A DNA stretch of 64,000 nt from Streptomyces chrestomyceticus JCM 4735 (GTDB taxonomy: Bacteria; Actinomycetota; Actinomycetes; Streptomycetales; Streptomycetaceae): assembly GCF_003865135.1 (NCBI RefSeq), contig NZ_BHZC01000001.1:372001-436000 (forward strand), written 5' to 3'. Below the pieces are notes generated by a model. The model saw only the letters and a program-made list of their open reading frames with translations. It did no database searches and was not told the DNA's origin. The translations under genes were made by a program, and so were the position numbers. Shown one piece after another: positions 25,979 to 34,300 of this stretch; within the stretch, counting starts at the first letter, position 1; the number at the start of each line of letters is the position of its first letter.

Positions 25979-26623
25979 ATGGGGGATCACATCCATCACG
26001 CATCCGTGCGCCGCAGCTACGACACCGTGGCCGAGGAGTACGCGGCCCGGCTGCACGACGAACTCGCCGGAAAGCCCCTCGACCGCGCGCTTCTCGCCGC
26101 TCTCCTGGAGCGGACGGAACCCGGCGGAACGGTTGCCGACCTGGGCTGCGGCCCCGGGCACGTGGCGGCCTGGCTCGCCGGGCACGGTGCGCGCACGGTC
26201 GGTATCGACCTGTCCGCGGGCATGGTCGCAGTGGGCCGCCGACGGTTCGCGCAGGTGGAGTTCCGGGAGGGCGACCTGCTGGATCTCCCCGCACGGGACG
26301 GCGAGTTCAGCTCTGCCGTCGCCTTCTACTCGGTGATCCACCTCGCCCCTGACGACCTGCGCCGCGCTTTCGACGAGGCACGGCGGGTCCTGGGCCCTTC
26401 CGGCCTGCTCCTTCTCTCCTTCCACGTCGGCGAGGAGGTCCGGCACCTGGACGAATGGTGGGGGCACACCGTGGACATCGACTTCCGGTTTCTCGATCCG
26501 GCGCAGGTGACGGCGCTTCTCGAAGCGGCGGGATTCGTCGTGGAGATGCAGATGGAACGGGCGCACCACGCCCACGAAGCAGCGACGCGCCGGGCGTACC
26601 TTCTGGCCCGCCGGGCCTCCTGA
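25979..26623 (+). CDS. SAM-dependent methyltransferase (class I)
   Basis: A 214-residue methyltransferase. Motif I is VADLGCGPGH (about residues 52-61), followed by 'GIDLSAGMV' and 'REGDLLDLP'; 'YSVIHLAPDDLRRAF' is the post-II region. Substrate unknown. The start has no ribosome site, but CAGACT lies seven bases before the ATG, the usual arrangement of a leaderless Streptomyces message. A divergent operon begins about 280 bases to the left. Confidence 0.88.
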   Translation: MGDHIHHASVRRSYDTVAEEYAARLHDELAGKPLDRALLAALLERTEPGGTVADLGCGPGHVAAWLAGHGARTVGIDLSAGMVAVGRRRFAQVEFREGDLLDLPARDGEFSSAVAFYSVIHLAPDDLRRAFDEARRVLGPSGLLLLSFHVGEEVRHLDEWWGHTVDIDFRFLDPAQVTALLEAAGFVVEMQMERAHHAHEAATRRAYLLARRAS

Positions 26624-26704
26624 CCGGGTATCCCGGTTACCTGTCGCCCCCGACCACCACTTCCCGACCACCACTTCCCGACCCCCACCTACCGGCGATG
26701 CGGC

Positions 26705-28192
26705 TCAGGCGATCCAGTGCGGCCGACGGGTGGCCCCCGAGGGCGGGAGGCCGTCCGCGAGCGTCGCGGCCATGCGGTGCACGGCCTCACGAAGGGTGTC
26801 GGGCGGCGCGGTGTAAGGGATGCGGAGGCGCTGCGCGAAGAGGCCCGGGTCGGTGGCGAAGTAGGCGCCGCCCTCGATCCGTACGCCGTAGTCCAGTGCT
26901 CGTTCGGCCAGCTCAGCGGCTATGGGCTCTCCCAGGTCGGCCCACAGGGACAGGCCACCGGGCGGCTGTTGCCAGGTCCAGTGCGGAAGGTGCTCGGCCA
27001 GGGCGGCGGTGAGGGCGGCGCGCTGGGTGCGTAGCTGGTCCAAACGCGTCGGCAGCAGCTCGGCGGACTGTTCCAGCAGGTCCAGGGCCACGAGTTGGTC
27101 CAGGACCGAGCCGCCCATGTCGGTGGCGATCCGCTGGCCGGCGAATTCGGTGACGAGCTGGGCGGGGGCGCGCAGCCAGCCGATGCGCAGGCCCGCCCAG
27201 TAGGTCTTGCTCATCGAGCCGGTGGTGATGACCTGGCCGCTCCCTCCCGGGGCGGCGAAGGAGGCGAAGGGCTGCGGGGCGGGGACGTCGAGGGCGAGAT
27301 CGGTCAGGGTCTCGTCGACGACCAGCCATGTCGCGGAGTGCCGCGCGGCGTGCAGGATGCGGGCGCGCTGTTCCGCGGGCATGAGGCAGCCGGTCGGGTT
27401 GTGGAAGTCGGGGATCAGATAGGCCAGCCGGTGCACGGAGCGGCGGAGGGACGAGGTGACGGTCCCGGTGTCCCAGCCGGCGTCGGTCACGGGGAGCGGC
27501 ACGGTACGCAGCCGGGCCCGCCGCAGGGCCTCCAGGGCGTTCGGGTAGGACGGGTTCTCGACCAGGACCCGGTCGCCGGGGCGGCACAGCAGGCCGAGGA
27601 CGAGCGTGAGCGCGTGCTGCGCGCCGGAGGTGACCAGGATCTGGTCGGGCACGGTGGCCAGGCCCCGTCGGGTGAAGCGTTCGGCGATGGCGGCGCGCAG
27701 TTCCGGCAGGCCGTACGGGTGGTAGCCAGGAGTGCCGACGTGCTCGGCCAGTTGCGGTGACACCCTGGCGAAGGCGTCGGCAAGGGTCTGGTGCGGCAGG
27801 GCGGGCGCGGCCCTGGCCAGGTCGATCGCGGTGTCCCGGGAGCCGAGGAGCCGTGTCACGCCGCGCGGCGTGCGGCCTGCGGGCAGGGCCGTCCAGGTGC
27901 CGGAGCCTTGGCGGCTGTGCGCGAATCCGCTTTCGCGCAACAGGTCGTAGACGGCCGTGACAGTGGCCCTGCTGACGCCGAGGGCCGGGGCGAGTTCGCG
28001 TTCGGCGGGGAGCCTGACGCGCAGCGCGATGCGCCCGTCCAGGATCAGTTCGCTGATCGCCTGCGCCAGGTGGCGGTAGACGGGCCGGGCTCGCGTGGGG
28101 ACGGGCAGCAGCGCGGCCAACTGCCCGCTGCCCAGAGTGCGGCCCACGTGCCCTGCCCCGTTCAGGGGCTGGGGCGGCCCGGTACCCGCCAT
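26705..28192 (-). CDS. MocR/PdxR-type regulator (GntR helix-turn-helix plus aminotransferase domain)
   Basis: A 495-residue protein. Residues about 35-100 are a GntR winged helix ('RPVYRHLAQAISELILDGRIALRVRLPAERELAPALGVSRATV'), and the rest is a fold-type I aminotransferase domain with the PLP Lys in 'SMSKTYWAGLRIG'. MocR proteins use PLP as effector rather than catalysing transamination. The gene is divergent from a YczE-like membrane protein, a pairing also known in Bacillus (ycxD/yczE). The 170-base gap holds the palindrome CTGTACAG (28294-28301), a possible binding element. Confidence 0.9.
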   Translation of the reverse strand: MAGTGPPQPLNGAGHVGRTLGSGQLAALLPVPTRARPVYRHLAQAISELILDGRIALRVRLPAERELAPALGVSRATVTAVYDLLRESGFAHSRQGSGTWTALPAGRTPRGVTRLLGSRDTAIDLARAAPALPHQTLADAFARVSPQLAEHVGTPGYHPYGLPELRAAIAERFTRRGLATVPDQILVTSGAQHALTLVLGLLCRPGDRVLVENPSYPNALEALRRARLRTVPLPVTDAGWDTGTVTSSLRRSVHRLAYLIPDFHNPTGCLMPAEQRARILHAARHSATWLVVDETLTDLALDVPAPQPFASFAAPGGSGQVITTGSMSKTYWAGLRIGWLRAPAQLVTEFAGQRIATDMGGSVLDQLVALDLLEQSAELLPTRLDQLRTQRAALTAALAEHLPHWTWQQPPGGLSLWADLGEPIAAELAERALDYGVRIEGGAYFATDPGLFAQRLRIPYTAPPDTLREAVHRMAATLADGLPPSGATRRPHWIA

Positions 28193-28366
28193 GTCCCTCC
28201 CCCTCGCCTCCCCCGGCACGTTGCGGCACCATCCGACCGCTCCGCCCAGCCAGACCACTTCCCCGGCAATGGCCATGTTCTGCCAGCCGATCACTGTACA
28301 GAGTCGCCTCGGTGGCCCGGAAAGCACTCGGGCCAGCACACGACGAGAAGGTGGAGGCAGCCGGGC

Positions 28367-29146
28367 ATGCGGCTCGAACGGACGGAATCGGTGGGCTCGG
28401 CGGAGTCAGTGGAGCCAGCAAGCTCGGCGGACGACGGACGGGCTGAGCGTCGCCTGCCTGGGAAGGGGCGGCCGAAGCGCTCCCCCACCGGACCCCGGGC
28501 GAGGGCGGGCAGTCCCCCGCGCCCCCTCACGTACGTGCCGTTCGGCGAACGTCCCCTCAGGCGCCTGCCTCAGTTGTTCACCGGCCTGGCCCTGTACGGG
28601 TTCAGCCTCTCGGTCTTGATCAGGGCTGAGCTGGGCGTCAACCCGTGGAGCGTCCTGTACGAGGGGCTGGCGCGCCACACCTCGCTGAGCTTCGGCACGA
28701 TCAGCGCCGTCGTGGGCGTGCTCGTACTGCTGCTGTGGATCCCGTTGAGGCAGCGGCCGACATTCGGCACCGGGGCCAACATCGTCGTCCTGGCCTGCGC
28801 GTCCGACCTCGGACTGCACGTCCTCCCCCAGCACCTGGGGCTTCCCGCACGGATCGGACTGCTCGCGAGCGGCATCCTCCTGAACGGTCTGTCCGTCGCC
28901 CTCTATGTGGGCGCGCGGTACGGCCCCGGCCCCCGGGACGGCCTGATGACCGGTATGTCGGCCGTGAGCGGGCGCTCCCTCCGCTCCGTCCGTACGCTGA
29001 TCGAGGTCGCCGTACTGGCGGTGGGCTGGCTGCTGGGCGGCGGCGTGGGGGCCGGCACCGTGCTGTACGCCCTCGCGGTCGGCCCGGTCACGCAGTTCTT
29101 CGTCCCCCGGTTCGCCTATCGGAGCGCGGGCGAGGACCGGGCATGA
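28367..29146 (+). CDS. YczE/YitT-like membrane protein
   Basis: A 259-residue protein: about 65 disordered N-terminal residues, then five or so membrane spans starting 'LPQLFTGLALYGFSLSVLIRAELGVNPWSVLYEGLA', which is the YczE signature (G-x-x-PWxVL). GGAGG precedes the ATG at 28367. It is divergent from the MocR regulator, its usual partner, and probably transports or senses a PLP-linked metabolite, though no member has a settled function. Confidence 0.85.
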   Translation: MRLERTESVGSAESVEPASSADDGRAERRLPGKGRPKRSPTGPRARAGSPPRPLTYVPFGERPLRRLPQLFTGLALYGFSLSVLIRAELGVNPWSVLYEGLARHTSLSFGTISAVVGVLVLLLWIPLRQRPTFGTGANIVVLACASDLGLHVLPQHLGLPARIGLLASGILLNGLSVALYVGARYGPGPRDGLMTGMSAVSGRSLRSVRTLIEVAVLAVGWLLGGGVGAGTVLYALAVGPVTQFFVPRFAYRSAGEDRA

Positions 29147-29262
29147 GGATCACAGAGGTGTGCGAGCGCCCGTTCGCGGCTACTCCGGTATTTCCGTACG
29201 CGATGATCAACCGGTCCGGCCGTGCGGTACGTTCCGCCCCGCCTCCAGGAGACACGCCATGA
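29143..29262 (+). CDS. Possible 39-residue ORF coupled at both ends
   Basis: ATG at 29143 overlaps the YczE stop (ATGA), and the TGA at 29260-29262 overlaps the ATG of the next gene (ATGA again). The peptide begins MRITEVCERPFAATP and ends PPPGDTP; no family is recognised. The first part recalls the first strand of enolase-superfamily proteins, so it could be a remnant. The double overlap is what an operon gene would show, but chance cannot be excluded. Confidence 0.35.
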   Translation: MRITEVCERPFAATPVFPYAMINRSGRAVRSAPPPGDTP

Positions 29263-30230
29263 GCAGCGAACCGACCATGCGCATCATCACCCAGGACACC
29301 GTCGGCGGCCCCGAGGTGCTGTACCTGACCCAGGCGCCCCGGCCGGCGCCACTGCCCACCGAGGTACTCGTCCGGGTGCGCTCCGCCGGAGTGAACCCGG
29401 TCGACTGGAAGACCCGCCAGGGCGGCGGGATGGCCTCGGTCCTCGGCGATCCGCCGTTCTCGGTGGGCTGGGACGTCAGCGGGGTCGTGGAGGAGGTCGG
29501 CTTCGGCGTGCACACGCTCAAGGCGGGCGACGAGGTGTACGGGATGCCGTGGTTCCCGCGGCAGGCCGGGGCCTACGGCGAGTACGTGACCGCGCCCTCG
29601 CGGCACTTCGCGCGCAAGCCGGCCGCGCTCGACCACGACCACGCGGCCGCCGTGCCGCTGGCCGCGCTGACCGCCTGGCAGTGCCTGGTGGACGCGGCGC
29701 ACGTCGAGGCGGGCCAGCGGGTGCTGATCCACGCGGCGGCAGGTGGCGTCGGGCACTTCGCGGTGCAGTTCGCCAAGCACCTGGGCGCGCAGGTCATCGG
29801 TACGGCCAGGGCGGCCAAGCACAACTGGTTGCGCTCGCTCGGGGCGGACGAACTGGTCGATTACACCCGGGAGCGTTTCGAGGAGGAGGTGCGTGACGTG
29901 GACGTCGTCATCGACCTCGTGGGGGACGAGCACGACGCGACCAGCACCCGTTCACTGCGTACGCTGCGGTCCGGCGGCACGCTGATCGCCGTTCCCTCCG
30001 GGGCCTCGCCCGAGCTGATGGAGGCCGCCCGTGCCCAGGGGGTGCAAGCGAGCGGCTTCCTGGTGGAGCCGGACGGGGCGGCGCTCGCCCGTATCGGTGG
30101 CCTCGTCGACGAGGGGGCGGTGTCGGTGGAGGTCGAGGACGTCCTGCCGCTGGCCGAGGCCGCGGAGGCGCACCGCCGGGGTGAGGAGGGCCGCACGCGC
30201 GGGAAGCTGGTGTTGCGCGTGGCGTCGTGA
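29259..30230 (+). CDS. NAD(P)H-dependent quinone-oxidoreductase-like protein (MDR family)
   Basis: A 323-residue medium-chain dehydrogenase/reductase of the zinc-free quinone reductase type. The N-terminal domain has 'VRSAGVNPVDWKTRQG', and the Rossmann domain has 'LIHAAAGGVGHFAVQFAKHLGAQVIGTA'. No structural or catalytic zinc Cys cluster is present. AGGAG lies eight bases before the ATG. It is downstream of yczE and the small ORF, possibly in one transcript. Confidence 0.9.
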   Translation: MSSEPTMRIITQDTVGGPEVLYLTQAPRPAPLPTEVLVRVRSAGVNPVDWKTRQGGGMASVLGDPPFSVGWDVSGVVEEVGFGVHTLKAGDEVYGMPWFPRQAGAYGEYVTAPSRHFARKPAALDHDHAAAVPLAALTAWQCLVDAAHVEAGQRVLIHAAAGGVGHFAVQFAKHLGAQVIGTARAAKHNWLRSLGADELVDYTRERFEEEVRDVDVVIDLVGDEHDATSTRSLRTLRSGGTLIAVPSGASPELMEAARAQGVQASGFLVEPDGAALARIGGLVDEGAVSVEVEDVLPLAEAAEAHRRGEEGRTRGKLVLRVAS

Positions 30231-30254
30231 TGCCCGCGGCGCCGCGGATTCACG
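30226..30254 (+). terminator. Hairpin spanning the oxidoreductase stop codon
   Basis: CGTGA (30226-30230, containing the TGA) pairs with TCACG (30250-30254), and the core CCGCGGC (30234-30240) is followed directly by its complement GCCGCGG (30241-30247). It is a compact terminator candidate. Confidence 0.45.
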
Positions 30255-30658
30255 GTCCTACGGTCACTGCCGAAAGGCCGACCGGCATTCCGGAGCCGCG
30301 TTCCGGGAGAACTCCCCGGCTGCCGCAATGGGGAAAAGCGGCGGTGGCCAGGGGTTAGGGCGAGTGGACCTGCAACGAGGTGCCGACGATTTTTCGCGGC
30401 GGCGGAAGCGGCAGGACGTAGGACACGATGTCTCATCGGCCGTCCGTGATGCTGATCACCGGACCGCCGGCGACACGGCATAACGGTGCGCATATACCGG
30501 CGACGTTCACCTCACCGGCTCTCCGCCGTCCGTTGTCTGCGGTCCGGTGTCTGCCGTACGGACGGAACGAAACCGACGGCTCGCGGCGGACGTGGGTCGT
30601 CAGTCCGGCGGTCCGGTGGTCCGGCGGTCCGACAGCCCAGCGCTACGCCGGGAGCGTC
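30231..30658. other. Gene-free stretch between convergent genes
   Basis: About 430 bases. A 51-codon frame from ATG 30328 to TAA 30483 exists, but it lacks a ribosome site and its peptide (Gly/Arg/Asp-rich) matches nothing I know. The right half has runs of GGTCCGGCGG-type repeats. Nothing else is seen. Confidence 0.5.
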
Positions 30659-31084
30659 CTACGCGTCGACCCATTCGTGGGACTGTGCCTGCTTCAGAAG
30701 ACGCTGGCGGGCCTGGAGGATCTGCTCGCCGGTCATGCTCGGCACGCCGGTCACCAGCAGTTCGGTCACCTCGTCGAGGAACTCCTGGGCGGAGAGGGTG
30801 TCGCACAGGACACCGTCCTCGAAATTCCCGTCGTGCGCGGCGCTCTGCGCGCGGTGCGCGCCGCCGGAGCGGCCGGGGGCGCCTTCCAGGAAACGCACCT
30901 CTGACGCCTTGGGGCCCCGGTCACCCTCGTCCACCAGGAATTCGACCTTGACGCCGGGGGCCATCAGCCCCTTGTCGAATTCCAGGTCGTTCACATGGAC
31001 GAAGACGTCTTCTCCGCCGTCGTCCGGCACCACGAATCCGTAGCCGCGTACCTCGTCGAAACGAATGACCTTGCCCGAAACCAT
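30659..31084 (-). CDS. Cold-shock-domain protein with C-terminal extension
   Basis: A 141-residue protein. Residues 1-65 form a cold-shock OB-fold with RNP1-like 'VRGYGFVVPDDG' and RNP2-like 'EDVFVHVNDL', so it should bind single-stranded nucleic acid. The C-terminal half ('TLSAQEFLDEVTELLVTGVPSMTGEQILQARQRLL') is a helical extension seen in some Streptomyces cold-shock-like proteins. It lies downstream of the NRPS on the same strand but behind strong hairpins, so it is probably its own unit. Confidence 0.87.
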   Translation of the reverse strand: MVSGKVIRFDEVRGYGFVVPDDGGEDVFVHVNDLEFDKGLMAPGVKVEFLVDEGDRGPKASEVRFLEGAPGRSGGAHRAQSAAHDGNFEDGVLCDTLSAQEFLDEVTELLVTGVPSMTGEQILQARQRLLKQAQSHEWVDA

Positions 31085-31317
31085 CACTGTGCCCCAGACC
31101 CCAATTCCACAACTGCCCGCAAATTCAGCACCCCGTCGCCGTCGGCCCGGCGGCGCCCCGTTCCCGCCGACTGGGCCGGCAGAGGTTATCGCCGAAGGCG
31201 GAGACGATTCGGTGGATGTCCCGCCCATACTATTGCCGAGCGACGGCGGAACGTCCAGCCCGGTGCCCGCCCCCGCGCGGCCCCGGCGTACGCGGGCGGC
31301 CACCGGGGGCGGCACCG

Positions 31318-31383
31318 GACGGGCCGGTACGGTACCGGCCCGTCGGTACGGCACCGCCCCGACGGAACGGTGCCGTACCGACG
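31318..31383 (-). terminator. Overlapping double palindrome after the NRPS
   Basis: GACGGGCCGGTAC (31318-31330), one central base, then its complement (31332-31344) form a 27-base palindrome. A second hairpin, CGTCGGTACGGCACCG (31341-31356) with 31368-31383, has 16 perfect pairs and an 11-base loop. The two share 31341-31344, so their full forms exclude each other. The second starts seven bases after the NRPS stop on the minus strand and is the likely terminator. The rest of the 306-base gap (31085-31390) holds the leader of the cold-shock gene. Confidence 0.75.
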
Positions 31384-31390
31384 CAACGCG

Positions 31391-34300
31391 TCAGTCCGCC
31401 AGCGCGGCCCGCACCTCCTCGGCGAGCAGGTCCACGTAGGCGTCGGCCCAGCCCTCGACCGTGCTGTGCTCCCACAGGTCGGTCGAGTACTCCATGTACC
31501 CGGTCAGCGTGTCGCCCGCCGGGATCAGCCCGACACTGAGGTCCGTACGGGCGGCCGGGACGGCCAGGTCCTCGACCAGGGCGGTCACGCCGGGCAGCTC
31601 GATGTCCGTCTGCAGCGAGCTCTGGTACGCGAACCCGAACGGCACGTGGTCCGGCACCTCGACCCCCATCTCCTCGCGCAGCGGCTCGACGAGCCGGCGC
31701 AGCGACATGATGTGGTCGATGCCCTCGATCGAGGTGTGCGCGACCTGCCGGACGAGGTCGGTGAAGGTCCCGTCCCCGTCGAGCCGGATACGCAGCGGGA
31801 GCCCCACGGCCGTGCAGGCCATCAGCGACTCGAAGGCACGGCGCTCACGGTTGGCGTAGGCGACGTTCGCGACGACGTCCGTCCGCCCGGAGAGCTTGCC
31901 GATCAGCCGGCCCAGGGCGGCGGTCGTGACCGCGTACGGTGTCGTGCCGCACTTCCTGGCCAGCCGTTCCACGTCGGTCAGCAGGCCGGCGTCCACGGAG
32001 AAGAGCACGACACGGCCCTGTCCGCTCAGGGTTTCCGGGCGCGGCCGGTCCAGCGGCAGCCCCAGCTCGAAGGGCGCCCCGTCCAGTTCCCTGGCCCAGT
32101 ACTTCAGGATGCGCTGGTCGGGCCCGTCCGGTGCGGTCTCCCGCTGCCAACGGGCGTACTCGGTCGGCTGCGGCACCGTACTGGCCAGCGTGTGCGGCGT
32201 CCCGCTCGCCGCGGCGCCGTAGAGGGCGGCGAAGTCGCTCAGCAGGACGCTGACCGCCCAGCCGTCGCAGGTGGAGTGGTGCAGCACGAAGAAGAGCACC
32301 CAGGTCGACGGGCCGCTGCGCACCAGCCGGAGCTTGGGCGCCACTCCCTCGCCGAGGTCGAACCGGGTGGCGGCGACCTGTGCGCTGATCTGCTCGATCT
32401 CGGCGTCCATGGTCCCGGCGGCACCGGCCGTTCCGGTACCGGTGGTCAGGTCCTCGACCCGGAGGTCGACCGGCCGCGGCCGCAGGATCTCCTGCCACCA
32501 CTGCCCGTCCTCCTGCACGAACCGGGTACGCAGCGACTCGTGGCGGGCGATGAGCTGGCTGAGCGCGGTACGCAGCGCCGGAAGGTCCAGGCCGCCGGTG
32601 AGCGTGATGCGCAGGGCGACGTTGAAGACGTGCGGCGTGGGGTGATCGTCCTGGGCGATGAATCCCTGCTGCTGAAAGGTGGCGGGCGCCCGGTCCACCA
32701 CGTCCGTGGCGCCGTCCGGCCCCGCGTCCGCACCGGCACCCGTATCGGCGTCGGCACGGACACCAGCATCAGCACGGGACTCAGTGCCCGCCCGGCTGCC
32801 CTCGGAACGCCCGGCGTCGGCGCCCCCGGAGGGCGCGTCCGTTCCGGTGTCGCCGGCCAGGTATGCCGCCATGGCCCGTACCGTCGGCTCCTGGTAGAAG
32901 CGCACCATCGGGTACTCCTGGCCGAAGACCTCCCGGGCCCGGTTCACCAGCCGGATCGCGGCGATCGAGTGACCGCCGAGGTCGAAGAAGGAGGCGTCGG
33001 GTCCGATGGCGTCGACCGTGAGGTCGAAGGCGTCGGCCCAGAGGGCCCGGAGACGGTGCTCGATGCGGTCCCGCAGACCGGGTTCGAGGCCGTCGGCGAA
33101 CGAGGCGGGGGCGGGCGCCGTCTGCCGGGCTTCCTGCCCCGGCTTCCCGGAAGCGGGCGCGGGAGCGGCCTCGGAAGCGGGCGTGAGCGCGGGCGCGGGC
33201 CGCGTGGCCGTGACGATCTCCGGGTCCGGCAGCGCGGCGCGGTCCAGCTTTCCGTTGCCCCCGAGCGGCAGGGCGGTGAGGACCGCCCACGACCGCGGTA
33301 CGAGGTACTCCGGCAGCCGGTCCGCGAGTTCACGGGCCAGCCGGTCGGCGTACGTCCGGCGGCCGGCCGCGGTGGCGGTGCCGTCCGCGTCCTGGTCCGC
33401 CGGTACGGCGTAGGCGGCGAGGTAGGCCTCGCCCCGGCTGTCGCGGCGGGCCACCACGGTGCCCTCGCGCACGCCGTCCAGACCGTTGAGCGCGCGGGCC
33501 GCCTCCTCGGGTTCGACGCGGTAGCCGCGGATCTTCACCTGGTCGTCGGCACGGCCGCGGAACTCCAGCGCCCCGTCCGCGGTCCAGCGCACCAGGTCAC
33601 CGGTGCGGTAGAAGCGGGTCCCGGCCGACCGCACGCCCTCACCGGACGCCGCGGCGACCGGATCCGGACCAAAGCGGTCGTCGGCCGACACGGGTACGCC
33701 CAGGTAGCCTCGGGCGATGCCAGGCCCTCCGACGTACAGCTCGCCCACCGTGCCGACCGGCACCGGCGCGCCGGAGGCGTCGAGGACCCGAACGATGACG
33801 TTGTCGGCGGGGCGGCCGATGGGGATCGGCCCCGAGCCGGTGTCGGGTGTGCGCGGGCCGACGGTCTGGGTGGTGCACAGCACGGTCGTCTCGGTCGGCC
33901 CGTAGACGTTGACCGTCTCGTACGGCACGTCCGCGTGCGGCCGGGTGCGCATCACGTCACCGCCCAGCAGCAGGTGACGCAGCGGCGGCTGTTCGGCAGG
34001 TGGCAGGGTGAGCAGTGCCTCGCCCAGAGCGGTGGGCAGGATCGAGAAGGTCACGTGCTGCTGCGCGTACCAGCGGGCCAGCTCGGCAGTGTCCGCACGG
34101 ACCGTGTCGTCGGCGATGACGAGTGAGGCTCCGGCGGTCAGCGCGGGCCAGATTTCCAGGACGGACGCGTCGAAGCTCTGGCTGCACACCAGCGCGCTGC
34201 GGTCGGCCGAGGTGAAGGCGAAGCGCTTGTGGTGCCACTGGCAGAGGTCGACAACCGCACTGTGGGGCACCGCGACGCCCTTGGGCTTGCCCGTGCTGCC

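Noticed and set aside
30328..30483. 51-codon frame between the oxidoreductase and cold-shock genes
   Set aside because: No ribosome site and no recognisable protein pattern; kept only as a note on the gene-free stretch.
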